A stretch of DNA of 64,000 nucleotides from Brugia malayi (GCF_000002995.4 NW_025062479.1:18968721-19032720), one strand, 5' to 3'; counted from the first letter of the stretch, positions 1 through 12,549 are shown. Numbers and translations: made by a program. Notes: generated by a model from the letters alone, not told the origin.

Positions 1-158
1 AAAATACCACCACTACTTTTAATTGAAAAACTTCAAGGACACTAAACATCCGTTCCTATTAAGTTTTTCAAAGATCAAAGTACTTGTTGTTAAAGGAATT
101 TTTGGGACTTTTAAAACGCCATATTTGAGTGTTAATATAAAGCATTATATTTTTGCAG

Positions 159-256
159 GCATTGATAAGCACATGCGGACAAGTCAACGTCTGATGCTGA
201 TATTTGCCGAACAAGCTCCAAATAAGTTATTTAAAAAGGAAGAATCATCGAAATAA
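159..256 (+). CDS. tin-9.2: Small TIM chaperone (TIM9/10B-like), last exon only, 5' part outside the window
   Basis: Only the terminal exon is present: a TTTTTGCAG acceptor at 150-158 is followed by 32 codons ending with TAA. The readable part begins IDKHMRTSQRLMLIFAEQ and ends in a Lys-rich tail. The first two bases (GC) complete a split codon; TGC would give the last Cys of the twin CX3C motif, which in the small TIM family is followed by just this kind of 'hydrophobic-Asp-Lys-hydrophobic-x3-R' helix. Small TIMs escort hydrophobic precursors across the mitochondrial intermembrane space. The stop lies 60 bases before the trans-splice acceptor of exos-4.1, so the two are probably one operon. 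I recall tin-9.2 and exos-4.1 sharing a locus in C. elegans, which supports the call but was not checked. The cysteines themselves lie outside the window, so the family call is tentative. Confidence 0.5.
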
Positions 257-304
257 CAGTTCTTGCTTCTTCGAGCTGTTTTGTTTTTTTCATTTTGCAT
301 GCAT

Positions 305-316
305 TCAATTTTGCAG
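305..316 (+). promoter_or_regulatory. Trans-splice acceptor for exos-4.1
   Basis: The sequence TTCAATTTTGCAG ends at 316, five bases before the exos-4.1 ATG at 322. There is no upstream donor in the same cistron, and the preceding gene stops only 60 bases earlier, so the AG is best read as a spliced-leader addition site for a downstream operon gene. Confidence 0.55.
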
Positions 317-321
317 AAGTT

Positions 322-1763
322 ATGAGTATCATATCAGAGCACGGTTTCCGTCAAGATGGTCGAAAGCCACATCAAATTCGGAATCTAAATTATAAACTGG
401 GAGTCTATTCACAAGCTGATGGTTCAGCGTACCTTGAACAAGGCAACACTAAGGTTTTTTCATTGTTTCTTTTAATGCTGGTTGTTTAAGTTGCTATCCC
501 AAACCGTGCAATGCAATGATATTTGAGGAAGTGAAAGTGGGACTACTCTGATTAGTTATTTTAAGATAAGAATTTTCCCTATTTATTTCTGCAAGTACAC
601 TCTATCGCACTCACCAAAATAGAATGCTAAACTTCTGTATATTTTTCATATGTGTTTGAGCAGATGTGGTTTAGGTTCTTTGCGCAGTATATGGTCCTTA
701 CGAACCTAAACAACGAAGCCGTTTGTTAGAGGATCGTTGCATCATCAACTGTCAATATAGCATGGCCACATTCTCAACTAATGAGCGGAAGGTTTATTTT
801 ATTCTAAAATGTATATCGAAGTTGAAAATAATTTATCATTTATCTATTACATATTGTAAGAGAGTCAGTAAATATATGTGACTTCTCGGTTACAGTTACG
901 TGAAATTTATTGCTTTAGGAACGACCACGAGGAGATCGTCGGTCGCTAGAATTTGCTCGGTTAATGGAAAAAGCGTTCGAAGAAGCAATTCTGACAGAAA
1001 ATTATCCACGATCTCAAATTGATGTTTTTTGCGAATTGTTGCAGGTACTGATCTTATAGTGTTTACACTTGTGTTTCCATCGTTATCAACACTATCACTT
1101 ATACCTAGCTCAACCAGTTGTTGATTTTAGGTCTTAACCGACTGTATTTGTTGTTTTAGTATGAGCAAAGATTTTGACACATGTATCATACATGTATGAT
1201 AATACCTTCATATTGCCATTCCTATTTTGTATTGAGTGTCTGGAAGGGATTTTTTTTTTTTAGAGAAAAATTTTCTTTATATAAGTTTTTTTTTTCAGGA
1301 AATTCTGTATATTTTTCTTCAGAATCATATGTGCTATCTAAAACATTTGCTTTACGATATTTCTTTTGCGACTTTTTTTCTTTTTCAGGCGGATGGAAGT
1401 CATCTTGCTGCATGTGTCAATGTGGGAACGTTAGCACTTGCTGATGCAGGTGTGCCAATGCGTGGTCTGGTTGCGGCAGCATCATGTGCTTGTGCACCTG
1501 GTGGATTAGCATGTGTAGATGTCAATTCGCGTGAAGAAATGGGTATTGTTCCTCGACTAACAGTGGCTACAATATCGGGGCAAGATGCAGTTGTGATGGC
1601 GGAGTTACAAAATAGGCTGCACAAGAATCATCTAATGGTGATACTGGGAAATGCCCGAAAAGCAACAGCTCATGTACACTCATGTCTCGAAGCTGCCGTA
1701 TTGACTCATATTAAAGCTGCCATTGGTTTACCTTCCGATAGTGATGTGGAACGTGATAGCTAG
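322..1763 (+). CDS. exos-4.1: Exosome complex subunit RRP41 (EXOSC4)
   Basis: Four exons: 322-453, 675-791, 919-1044 and 1389-1763, all joined in phase 0, coding 249 aa (human EXOSC4 is 245). RRP41 is one of six RNase PH-fold subunits of the ring of the RNA exosome, which feeds 3' ends of RNA to RRP44/RRP6 in nucleus and cytoplasm. The N-terminus carries the family signature GFRQDGRKPHQIRNL followed by DGSAYLEQGNTKVLCAVYGP; exon 3 has RPRGDRRSLEF; the last exon carries ADGSHLAACVNVGTLALADAG and the central LACVDVNSREE loop. The animal subunit is not catalytic. The start is chosen because it follows a trans-splice acceptor by five bases; an upstream in-frame ATG at 295 lies before that acceptor. 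The gene sits between the small TIM exon and exos-2 on the same strand. Confidence 0.95.
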
Positions 1764-2652
1764 CATTTGATGTGCTGACTAAATAGCAAAAATATCTCGT
1801 TTTAAAGACACTTCGTTTTATTGTTTTCAGAGAATTAGTATGAATTTCAAAGAAATATGGAATACTTTAATGGAATGATTTTGTTTTGTTTGGACAGATT
1901 TTTTCAACTTATCGATATTAAATGTGTTTTTTGTTGGTTATTTATCAATGGACCATTTGTTTATGCCTTTTATTCGATTTTATTGGTTTAAAATTTCCTT
2001 AAGTGAAAAAGGATTTTTATTTGCGCATCTTTATTTCTATTACTGACTTCTTCCGGAAATATATTAAATTCATGAAACTTTGTTCTTCATGTCGCTTTAT
2101 GTGAAATATTGAAGATCGATACGTATGGAAACCCTTTCCAACGAAATATGGAGTGTCCATTTAAATAGCTAAATTTATAGAACTTCAAATAAGATTTAGG
2201 TTTCTTTTCATTGGACTTTCATAAATAGTAAGTTGCATGATAGAAATGTTTTAAATCATAAATTTTGCTATGTGGGCAGAGTTCTATATACATACTATAG
2301 CTAGGACCTTATCGTGTCTGCGCTGGTGATAAGAAAAAAGTGACCTGCGGTGTTACGTGCATATGTCTGCATATATTACTTCAATGCTTAGCAATGCTTT
2401 AGTCCTCATTTTCATTCAACGATAATACTTTATTTCCATTTACGCTAATTATCCATAGTTGGAGTGAGTAATAATTTTTTCTTATTTCATTAGATTTGGA
2501 AATATCTTGAAGATTTTAGTAAGTGGTAAGGTTCAGCAAGAAAGATATGGATCATTTTTATGGCAGACTAGAGTATCGATATTGTTGTATTTCATTTAAT
2601 TCATATTTTTAGAAAATGATTCTCTTTAGCTTATTTAGCATGGTAATAAGTA
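1764..2652 (+). other. Intergenic: exos-4.1 3' UTR and spacer before exos-2
   Basis: About 890 A+T-rich bases with no open frame of note. It should hold the exos-4.1 3' end and possibly a promoter for exos-2. The gap is long for a nematode operon spacer, so exos-2 may be independently transcribed. I see no repeat or RNA gene. Confidence 0.5.
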
Positions 2653-2663
2653 GGATTTTGCAG
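2653..2663 (+). promoter_or_regulatory. Trans-splice acceptor abutting the exos-2 start codon
   Basis: GGATTTTGCAG ends directly before ATG at 2664. An in-frame ATG at 2616 would add 16 hydrophobic residues not seen in RRP4 proteins, so spliced-leader addition at 2663 best explains the start. Confidence 0.5.
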
Positions 2664-5104
2664 ATGTCGCTGGAAATTGCTGGGCCTTCTAATTTCAAGG
2701 AACTGGATATAGTCGCAACGGAGAGACGAGTTCCCGAGAACAAACTCATTGTACCTGGTGCTAAAGTTACTTCCAATCCCGATTTCATGAGGTTCTACTA
2801 GGATTAATAAAAATTATACAAAAATGTTTTTTTTTTTTAAATGGTAAAATAATAAAGTAAAGTGCATTTCTTCCTTAGTTTTTGATTAATTAACATTGTG
2901 TAAATGGTATGAAAAGAGTATTAGTGTGGAAGGAGAGGGAGGGGAGATATTTTTCGGTAATTTGTAATGAACCAGGTTTCTTTGACGAATGTTTCTTTGT
3001 TACCAGATTCATCTGGTTGAATTTATAAAAGGTTTGCTGATCCTCGTTTTTAAGACTTTTTTTTTGCTTCTATGCAGAAATATTTCAGGGGACATGGGAC
3101 ATACACGCGCGATGATAACTTAATAGCATCAGTAGCTGGTACTGTTGAGCAAGTTAATAAACTTGTTTCAGTACGACCCCTGAAAAGCAGGTAAGCTGTT
3201 GCTTATAGTTTGCTAAGATTGCTTCTCACTGTGTTTCTATCTAGGCAGCTTAAGTTTTCAGATATACTTTAGGTATTGTCTAGTTATATAGTTTTTTGTG
3301 TTTTCCTTCATTTCTAGATATAACGGAGAAATCGGAGATGTAGTGATTGGGCGAATTACGGAAGTACAACAGAAAAGATGGAAAGTTGAAACGAATTCCA
3401 GACTGAATTCAACGTTACTTCTTTCCAGCGTAAACTTGCCAGGTGGTGAGCTGGTACGGTTTTTACGGTTTTTCTAATTAGAATTATATATTAAAGTACT
3501 GGTTTAAAATGCAGTAATGCTTCTATTGAGTTCGTGTATTGTTTTCTCATTCACAATTTCTGCATTTATGAATTACTGAAGATAATGTGTTGTTAGTAGC
3601 TTCTTTTCAAATCCGATTGTAGAGGAGAAAATCGGTGGAAGATGAACGGATGATGCGTGAATACCTCAAAGAGGGTGACCTTATAAGTGTAATTTATTTT
3701 CTTCTTGCTTCTTTAATAGAATAATCTGGACTTAGTGTTTTTCCGTATCAAAAACTCTTTAGTTTTTCGTGCATTAATTTGAAATTACTAATTTTTTATC
3801 AACTAACTTATTTTTGTTGGTATGATTTTCATTGCCAGGCTGAAGTACAAAAGGTGCACTCAGACGGACAGTTGTCATTACACACGAGAAATTTGAGATA
3901 TGGAAAGGTTCGTCTTTTTTTATTTTTCCAAAGTTTTTCAAAAGTGAGGTCTTATTCTCATGTTGGGGTTTTCTGTGAGTTGATTCCTCTAATGAAGACG
4001 TTTGGTAACATAGAGATGGTGCAACTGCGTTTCGAACGGATTGCATATGTATTTCGAAGACCCGTAGTGCTGGCTGTTGACGGTTGCGTTTTGTTTTTTC
4101 AAACAAGGCTACTTTTTGGTTTTTAAAGTATTTTTTTAATATGCATAATTGTAGCAATGCTAAAAATTAAAACACTTCGGAAGCAGTTAATTGAAACAAA
4201 TGCGTAAGTTTTGAAATGATGTTATAGTAATGCACTGATGTCTTACCCCATTTTCATATTTCACGCAGTATAATATCGCAAAGAATTTTATTTACGAAGT
4301 ATTTTTATTATTCATGCTGCGCGTAATAATTTTTAGCTTTCGCAAGGGACTTTGGTAAAAATTTCTCCATATCTTGTCAAACGAAGAAAATCACATTTCC
4401 ATACGTTGCCATATGGTGTTTCTGTAATTTTTGGACGTAACGGTTATATCTGGATAGCACCTGTAGCAAGTGAAGAGCAGAACATGACCGGAGGTTATTC
4501 TCAGAATTTGGAAGAGGTAACGTCAGGTTGTAGTCGTTTATTATATATCTCTAATTGATGGCCGTAACATAACCGTATTTTCATGCGTTTTTGGAAATAT
4601 TTTAAGGTAATACCAATGAAAATCCGAACAGTTATTGCACGTGTGGCAAATTGTGTAAATATTCTTGCCATGCACCATATTCCACTCTATGATACAACAG
4701 TGGTGCTTGCTTATGACGCATCTCTCAATTCTGAGGTCCGTTTCTTAAATGGAAATAATTTAAATTGTATTTTCAATGAACAAACTGTAGCATTGTAGCA
4801 TCCTTTTCTGTATATGTTTAGAAAACCACAAAAGAGTATATCTTTAGAGATATGCTCTTTTGTTCTCATCCCATTTTTATACATTTTCAGTATAATTTTA
4901 CCGCGGCAAAATTTCTTGAGGATTAAACTGAAAGAATACATTTTTTTATTGTTTAAATGGCCAATCATCTCAATTAAAATTATTCATATATTCCGTTATT
5001 GAAAGTAACTAATTTTTTCTATTCAGATAAAGGACCTGTTGAAGCTGGAACCATCCACAAACATAGCGACAGAAGTTGCGCTGCAGCTGGAAAAGAATTG
5101 TTGA
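2664..5104 (+). CDS. exos-2: Exosome complex subunit RRP4 (EXOSC2)
   Basis: Eight exons: 2664-2791, 3089-3190, 3318-3453, 3623-3688, 3839-3907, 4337-4516, 4607-4735 and 5027-5104, giving 295 aa (human EXOSC2 is 293). RRP4 is a cap subunit of the RNA exosome that binds RNA with S1 and KH domains above the RNase PH ring. Family landmarks in order: an N-terminal [19 protein letters not shown] segment; the S1 domain with [14 protein letters not shown] and [19 protein letters not shown], then [29 protein letters not shown] and [13 protein letters not shown]; the KH region with [20 protein letters not shown] and [11 protein letters not shown]; and a C-terminal IKDLLKLEP helix. The partner subunit RRP41 is the adjacent gene. 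An AATAAA lies near 5368, about 265 bases past the stop. Confidence 0.95.
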
Positions 5105-5656
5105 AGAAGTGGGATGCTACTGAATGAGCCTCTTTTTACCTAACATTGGACTATTCCTGTGGGGTTTCCATTTTCAATAGAATTACTGAAGTTGGAAATC
5201 GGCTGCAAATATAGCAAATAATTGTTTTGAATCAATATAAACGATCTATTAACTTTATGCATTTTCATTCTGTCAATTCATTACTCTCACTCAATTTTGC
5301 GATCGTTATTTTGAGATTTTTGATGAATATGTTTCTTGTTACTCACTTTTTTCTGGAAATGTCAACAAATAAATGATCTGACGTACGAAATTGAATTGTT
5401 TTGAACAAATATAAGTAAGATGTTAACCTCCATATATCATTAATGGACAATGGTCTAGTCCTAACTGATTCGTCCCAAAAGATTGCATTTTATATACGAT
5501 TCATTGCTACAAAGCGAAGTTCCATTTTTAGCAACTTTTCTCTGCGTATTCTTTTTTTTTTTTTTTTTTTTATAACAAGCATTTTGTAGTTCTGATAAAT
5601 ATTATGATATGCGGGGAATTGATTGCTTTGATAAAATTCAGATTTGAATTTGTCCA
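5105..5656 (+). other. Intergenic: exos-2 3' end and spacer
   Basis: A+T-rich, with a candidate AATAAA polyadenylation signal at about 5368-5373 and a poly-T run of about 22 at 5550-5571. The poly-T is followed by GATTTGAATTTGTCCAG ending at 5657, a possible trans-splice acceptor for the next gene. No gene seen. Confidence 0.45.
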
Positions 5657-5669
5657 GCATTGAGAAGAA

Positions 5670-7466
5670 ATGCAGGCAAGTGATTTTGAGATCAGTGGAG
5701 GAAAGATGGTGCTCGTCGAAAACTTCACTGATTTAAATGGAAAATTAGGGTTCTACATGGGGAAGATTCTTAGGGAAGCAATAACTGCACGAAATATTGC
5801 TAAAATTGCTCTTTCTGGTGAGCTTCAGCAATTTGCAATTCCCGTAATTTTCAGTAACATTGCATTTTATGCCATACAACAGTGTTTCTTTCTAATTTTC
5901 GTAGAAGCGATGTTTTGTCTTCTCTGTTTAAACTTAAGATTTATTCGGAAATTAATTTCAAATACTTTAAGGCGTTTTGGGCTTCATCTATAAGTGTTTT
6001 TAAGAATGCCCGCCAATAAGACAATTGTTAGCATAGATAGAGATTTGACCTTGAGGCATCGAAAAGCATTTATACGATAATGTCAACTTCAGTTAGGCAT
6101 TTCCAGTTTCGAGAACTTTTCTAGGTGGTTCGATGCCTGCCCTAATAGCACCGCTGCTGGCGAGATTGGAGGATATCGATTGGTCAAAAGTTCGGATATT
6201 TGCTGCAGACGAACGAATGGTTCCACTAAGTGATGCCGAGTCGAATACAGGAACTTACATGAAAATTCTGCCATCTAATATCAGCCAATCATTTGTGTAT
6301 TATGGACCTGTCGACAACAGTATTGCTTTTTTCTATATATCTATAATTTGCTTTTATTTAGGCCGTGGTTTGAAGCCATAAGCCACGGAGACTACTATTG
6401 GTAAGAACTGTCATCAGCGAAACATTATTTCATTTTTTTTTTCTTTCAGTATTTAAAGTTTTCTCTATTCATTTGCGAATTTTACCTTATTAAGAAAACC
6501 CTTACAGCAACAGAGTGTGCGAAAAACTATGAAGAACAGATACATCATTGTACAACAGAGACGGAAGAAGGCTGGCCTGTGTTCGATTTGCTGTTATTAG
6601 GTATTGGACCAGATGGTCATACATGCTCCTTGTTTCCTGGACATCCAGCACTAAGGGTAAAAATACAAAATTTTGTTTCGAATTCTTCGCTCATTTCTGG
6701 CTTAGTAGATATCATTAGTAACAGACAGATTAGCTGAGCAAGTTATTGACTGTCGATTATTGTATTAAGTCTAAAAAACTCACGGATAAAATAGGTAAAT
6801 GAACTGTTAACTATTCAAAGGGAATTGTTAATCTGTATCCTGCTTATATAGTTAGCTTTATTGTATAAAGGTCAAGCAAGAGCATCGAATAAATCGCCTT
6901 CACTGCCTCGAGCGCTTTACCATTTGTTGTAAATATAAGTGATTTAACAATGATATAAATTCAGGAAAATGTCAAATGGGTTGCAGAAGTCGAGGATTCC
7001 CCAAAACCACCACCAAGACGTATAACTTTAACACTACCGGTTATTAATCATGGCCGATATGTGGCATTTATTTGTACTGGTAGAAGAAAAGGTGAATTAA
7101 TACGGGTAAGTTATAGTAAAGAAGTGAAAAAGATTTATCAGTAATATATTGTAGTCTCACAATAATTATTTTTTTAACTCAGTTATTGATTAATGAAGTT
7201 GTTGTGTTAAGATGGAAAACCTTATTTCATGTCTATAAATGAACAGCCAACTTATTAGAAAGTTCTTCAAAAGTGCAGTAAGGTCTCAGCATTTTAATAT
7301 AACTAATTTTCGTAAATAATAATTTTCGAATATGTTGCAGGAAATAGTTAGTGGTCAAAATTCTAATTTTCCAGCAGCAATGGTGAAGCCGAAGTCAGGT
7401 AACATATCTTGGTTCATGGATAAGGAAGCATTTTCTGCTTGTGGTGGTTCTGCCAGTTGTCTGTGA
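5670..7466 (+). CDS. PGLS: 6-phosphogluconolactonase
   Basis: Five exons: 5670-5817, 6125-6319, 6508-6656, 6965-7105 and 7341-7466, coding 252 aa (human PGLS is 258). The enzyme hydrolyses 6-phosphoglucono-delta-lactone to 6-phosphogluconate, the second step of the oxidative pentose phosphate pathway, in the cytosol. Visible motifs: IALSGGSMP, the phosphate-binding N-terminal loop; [14 protein letters not shown]; the family signature [19 protein letters not shown] with its catalytic-loop His; and [18 protein letters not shown]. The split Gly codon between exons 1 and 2 and the TTEC junction between exons 2 and 3 both keep frame. The start at 5670 follows a possible acceptor ending at 5657; an in-frame ATG at 5706 (MVLVENF) is an alternative. 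Intron 2 holds a cryptic exon with good splice sites at 6362-6400. Confidence 0.93.
6362..6400 (+). other. Cryptic 39-base exon in PGLS intron 2 (possible poison exon)
   Basis: The block lies between a TTTATTTAG acceptor and a strong GTAAGAAC donor. Entered in the phase left by exon 2 it reads S-R-G-L-K-P and then TAA, so inclusion would end the protein early. It also contains an imperfect inverted repeat (CGTGG...CCACG). It may be a regulated poison exon or merely a chance pair of sites. Confidence 0.3.
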
Positions 7467-8021
7467 TATGTCATTTTTTTTAATTCAATTTGTGTCTTTA
7501 TCGGTGAGTCAATTGATGTTTTTTCTTTTTAAAGCAAGTACTAGGCAGTACGATATTTATGAAAGAATTCTTACAAAGATTTATGATTCTATTTTAATGC
7601 CGAAAATAATGTTTAATTCATCACTGATAATATTAATAATCTGTTTTTATTTCACTTTTCTCTACGAGATCATTTTATTTGAAAGTTTTATTTTTCTGCA
7701 CTAACACACACAATTTCATTTTTTTAAAAAAAAACTACTTTTCAGATTCCCTCAAAACAGGTCTCATCAAAAATTTTAGTTTTTTTCTTTCATATAATTT
7801 TTTCACGTTTTTCATTGAAAAAAATTATGAAGTCAGTATGAAAAGGATTCGAAAAATGAATTCTTAAAAAGCCACAAAAGGCACTTTTATTTGAAATTGT
7901 CATGTATTTTAAATGGTAATTCTCATATGCTTCCTTTTAACTGCGGGACTTGTGAGTACAGAGTATCAGTAATAAAGTATCTTATAGTCAAAGACGCAAT
8001 GTATTTCTCGGTTTTCCACAG

Positions 8022-8100
8022 TCCAGAACGTTTCTCCAAAGGCAGCACTATACTGCAGAAAAGAAACGTTGCTGGAAAATACTGGCAACAATCGGAGTGA
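8022..8100 (+). other. Exon-like open frame behind a TTTTCCACAG acceptor
   Basis: A pyrimidine-rich acceptor ends at 8021; entered in phase 2 the frame gives PERFSKGSTILQKRNV and so on to a TGA at 8098-8100. Base composition is less A+T-rich than the surroundings. It could be the last exon of an unrecognised gene; I cannot link it to other exons, and it may be chance. Confidence 0.2.
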
Positions 8101-9912
8101 TTAACTGATCATTCATATGAAATTAGGTCATTGAACTACCTACTTATGGTCCACATTTTGAATTTTGAAATCTTATGACGAAAAAAGTACATTTAGAAAT
8201 TCCGTAGTTCGGACATCAAATTCAAAATATTTACCTCTAAGGCTGATTACTGTTTTATTTTATCGACTTTTGCTGATAAAAACAGGTTTTCGGAAGGTAA
8301 TGCAAATGTTCTAAAAATATCAAATAGAGCTTTGTCTTCTTGAATATCTATTGTTTTGTTATTTGCATTATTAGGTGCTTATAACACTGGAAGTAAGGCG
8401 TATTTTCTATATAAAGGTGGGCGAAGTAGCAATTAGAATAATCACCTGTGATAATTGACATATTAATAATGTAAGGATGAAATACAATAACATTGCAGTT
8501 ATGAAGCAAATTTCAATCAGTTATTTTTGTAAGATGTAATACAGCTAACTGTATACAGTTTGAGAAGGTAATGAGGTAGATAGATAGCAAAATAATAGTA
8601 AATTGAACAGTGAAGTAAACAAGTAGAAGTAAACAAAGAAGTAAACGTAATGATATCTAATCTGAAATTGTTAACGTAACTGAAATAACCATAATTATCG
8701 TAAATTAAAGTTTTTTTAAAATCTTCATTAATGTTATAATTTGTACTGATTATAATGATTTCATTATCCAAATCTTTAATATTGCAATCGTGGTAAAGAG
8801 AATTGACAATTTAAGATTTTAATATACCTATCTGTGATACATATTCTACAAGTTTAATTTTCTTCACTTTATCAGTTCTAAAATTTACTACCACTTTACT
8901 AGTACTATTATTCCTGCTGCATTGATGTCCTACATTACCTAAGATTCTTGTTTTTTATCAATCTAATCTCTTCTTCTCTTATCACTGTTGTGAACTATTA
9001 GTAAACACAAAGACTTGCAGTTGCTTAATTCCCTTTGTATTACTTTAGTTCTATTTCGAATTAAAAATAATCATGCTGTTGTTATATAACGATACTATTA
9101 CTTATCACGTTAACATTAGACTTCAGAAGCGTTTGTTCTTTCATATCGAGGAAACTCTATCACAATTATTGTTTTCCATGCCTGATCAAAAGTGATAAGG
9201 CAGTTATAGTTATCTTTGAAAAAAGATATTTGTCCGTTTTCAAATATCTTCGTAATACCCATAAAAAAACAATTTATTAATCAAAAATCTTCTCTCTTCC
9301 TCAGATCACAAAATTGCTCTTCTGAAAGTTCATTTTTTTTTATTGATGTTTTATTTACTTGCCTATACTGCATCAGTATAATTGCCAAAAGGTCTTCGTT
9401 AGCAGTAGTTTCCCACAAAATAGTAATAAGTTAAGGTTTCGACCAAGTTTTTCAGTTAACAAGTAAGAAGCTAAATAGCAAAAGCACAGAGTGAAAAGTT
9501 TTTATAGTTTCGGTTGCCATTTTCGAAGTGAACGAACTAAATATGACCGGAGACATTGCTTTCAAAGACGAATATATAGTGACTGAGTCTACAACCTTGA
9601 AATCATGCAGATAGCATCGAGGTCAATGTTGCATTTTACACTGCAGATGCACATCATCACCTAGTGAGAGTGCTAACTTTTTTTCCTCATTACTTTATAT
9701 CAGTATCATTAATTATTTCTGTTGATTTCATAAAATATGACCGACATATTTATTTAATTCTTTTTCACTCTCATTTCCTTCGCATTCAAATTCAAAAATT
9801 CTTACTATGTCATATTTTTCTTCTCGTTATATTAGAATGCATATATATTCTGAAAGTCTCAAAACTTTAACGCATATCATTTATATACATATATATTCTG
9901 CAATTTTTGCAG

Positions 9913-10068
9913 AAACGAACTATCCATTATTTGGTGAAAGCCAACAGCTTTGCTAAATCTTTTTGTATCTTATTTAAGAACGAGGACTTACAAAACTTGA
10001 TTCAGAAAATATTTCCGAAAGCAAAAGTTAATATAAATAGTATATTGCTATTCTTCAAACTAATATAG
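9913..10068 (+). other. Exon-like open frame behind a TTTTTGCAG acceptor
   Basis: Fifty-one codons in phase 0 after a good acceptor, starting KRTIHYLVKANSFAKSF and ending with TAG. No family recognised and no partner exon found; an A+T-rich coincidence is possible. Confidence 0.18.
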
Positions 10069-12465
10069 TGTGCATTTCTTAGCTGTTTAATTAATATGAC
10101 ATTTCTGTTCTAAAAATGATTTGGTGAAAGAACGTTCGTATTCTACTGTTTAGCTTCATGCACTTTTTTTTTTTTCCTTCATATCATGAAATTCATTAAA
10201 ATTTATCATTTATCGTAATAGCAAATGCTTAATCATTGGCTTTTTTATGATACACCTTATTCGACACTGAAAATTTGATTGCTTCATCTTCTCTTAACGT
10301 TTCTTTCCAAACTGTCCACATTAAGCTTAATCATAAATTGTGTTTTTTTGGACAAATAGAAATTGAAATTGTGCAGTTTAATATAAAAGACATCGATAAA
10401 TCAGCAAGTGCATTCATTTTAATAACTGAATTGTTTCAGTGGACAAAAAGAATTATATTTTATATTATCCGATTCTAACACATTATTTATCATTACAATA
10501 TGTAATATTTCAACTACGTTTCCTGCATTACATTTCTAATTAAGATGTCTCTTAGCAAGAAAGGTTTTGTGCATTCTGCAAGTTTCATGTTATTTGTCAA
10601 TCATCTTAATTAGTTATTAACATAGTTTCACATTTACCAACATTGCATGGTGATGTTTAATTCTAAAGTTTCAATCGAGACTTCTCTAATTAAAAATATG
10701 ATATCATGTTGCTGCTGTCAGTGAATCTGAAAAGGAGATACAGAGTAGGTTCTTGTATCAGAAAAGAAAAATTATAAATTGATGGAGCAACAACAACATG
10801 GCCTAATTTTCCCTAGTACCAAGTGATACATATTCCTTCTTGTTCCTTTTTTGGTTTTTCTGCCACTGTACTGCTAGCTATTCGCTCTTCTTTCTCCTTC
10901 CTTTTTATTTCAGACCATTTTTATTATAAACTTTTTTAAAGAAATAGCTTTTAGGTTAGTGAGAAAAATATAGCAACACATCAGTGCCATTCCCTGTCAA
11001 CACCAATTTCTATCCTCTTTCTTGTCGACATTTTTGTTGCCGAGAATTACTGCGCTAATACCTTTCCCGGTTAGTTCTTTTCATGATTCTCATTTTTGTT
11101 ATAGCAAAATTCAACGTCGATTAATTAATTCATGGAAGTCGAATTATCATTAATTAAAATAAGATGATCTTACTCGTGATTGTTACAACTTGTTCGCTTA
11201 AATTATAAATTAAGTTAAATTATTAAATTATAAAAGTCTTAAATTATAAGACTAACTCTTCAGTTCTCCAAAGAATGAAAATAAAATATTCGGAGAGAAG
11301 AAAAAGAAAAAAAAAGTTATGCCATGAAAAGTCAAAGGGAAGTTCATCACTATTAAAGATTCTAACCAGAGTATTTAGAGTCATTCTGTAATCAATTAGT
11401 CATTTAAAAGCTCAAAAGCCTAGAAAAAATTTTATCTTAAAAGTACCTTAATTTCCTAAAATCTATTTATTTTTCAAGAAAAAATAAGATTTCGGAAAAT
11501 TTGGGAAAGGAAAAATTGACTTTTGTTATGAATAAACTTGAACGGAACTCTTTTTAATAATTGGTAAAGTTCTCTAAATTTTCCTTAGTGAAACTTTCAG
11601 AAGCGTTCAGTTTATTTTTCAAAAAACTTAATAGAGAAGTGAATTTTGATACCATCTGCTTTCTGTTTTTGATAATTTAACTTAACGGGTAGGAAGGATT
11701 TTTGCTTCATTAATTCCAGAAACGGCTTTTATTTCTTGTCCGTTATTAGCTGATTACTCGAAAAAAAAAACAAAAAGAAAAAAAAAAAAAAAAACGAGTT
11801 CTTTGAGGATTAAAACATTACCTTGTTAAAGTGCTTGCAAAGTTTTTCTGCATCACCAACAGCGGAAATTTCATATTCGGGAAAGAAGTCATAGCTAAAG
11901 TGAGTGTCTTAATGACTTTGTTTTCTAAAGTCTTAACAATTCGCATCAATTTATTTTAGTTTTCCATCAATTTACTTCACTATAGGTATGGAATAATACA
12001 ACTCATAAACCTGATCACCTATCGATTTGCTCAGCACTTTATTCTCCAAAATTTTGGAAAATTTAAACTAATTTTCCCAACTTATTAAATTGTTAAAGCA
12101 TTAGTGATGTACTCAGACGACGACAGGTTACTAATAAGATAAAAAGTAAAAAAATAGCTAGCGAATGCTTAGCGATGGATTTTTTAGCAGAAGTATTCCC
12201 GAAGCTATGACGACGCTCAAAGAATTTTGAAAATTACGACTTTAGATGATAATATGTGCTGATTACTTGCTAGACACGGACAAATCCAAACCTCCTTGTG
12301 ATCATTCATTCTATAAGCTAGTAAAATAATTTATATGTTTAATCTTCTACGTTTCTCTGCTTCATGATCTTATCTAACCATCACTACCACTATCACTCCG
12401 TGATAAGATATTGTGCAAGCACCTGCTGGAAGATGTGAAAATTTCTGATATTTCCAATTCTTTAT

Positions 12466-12537
12466 TATTATTATTATTGTTATTATTATTAATCATTATT
12501 ATTGTTCTTATTCATTATTATTATTAATTATTATTAT
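12466..12537. repeat. (ATT)n-type imperfect microsatellite
   Basis: A run of TTATTATTATTATTATTG variants with interruptions, over about 70 bases. Confidence 0.8.
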
Positions 12538-12549
12538 GGAAAATTTTAG

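Noticed and set aside
3774..4157. 127-codon minus-strand open frame
   Set aside because: Antisense to exos-2 exon 5 and its introns; no coding character of its own.
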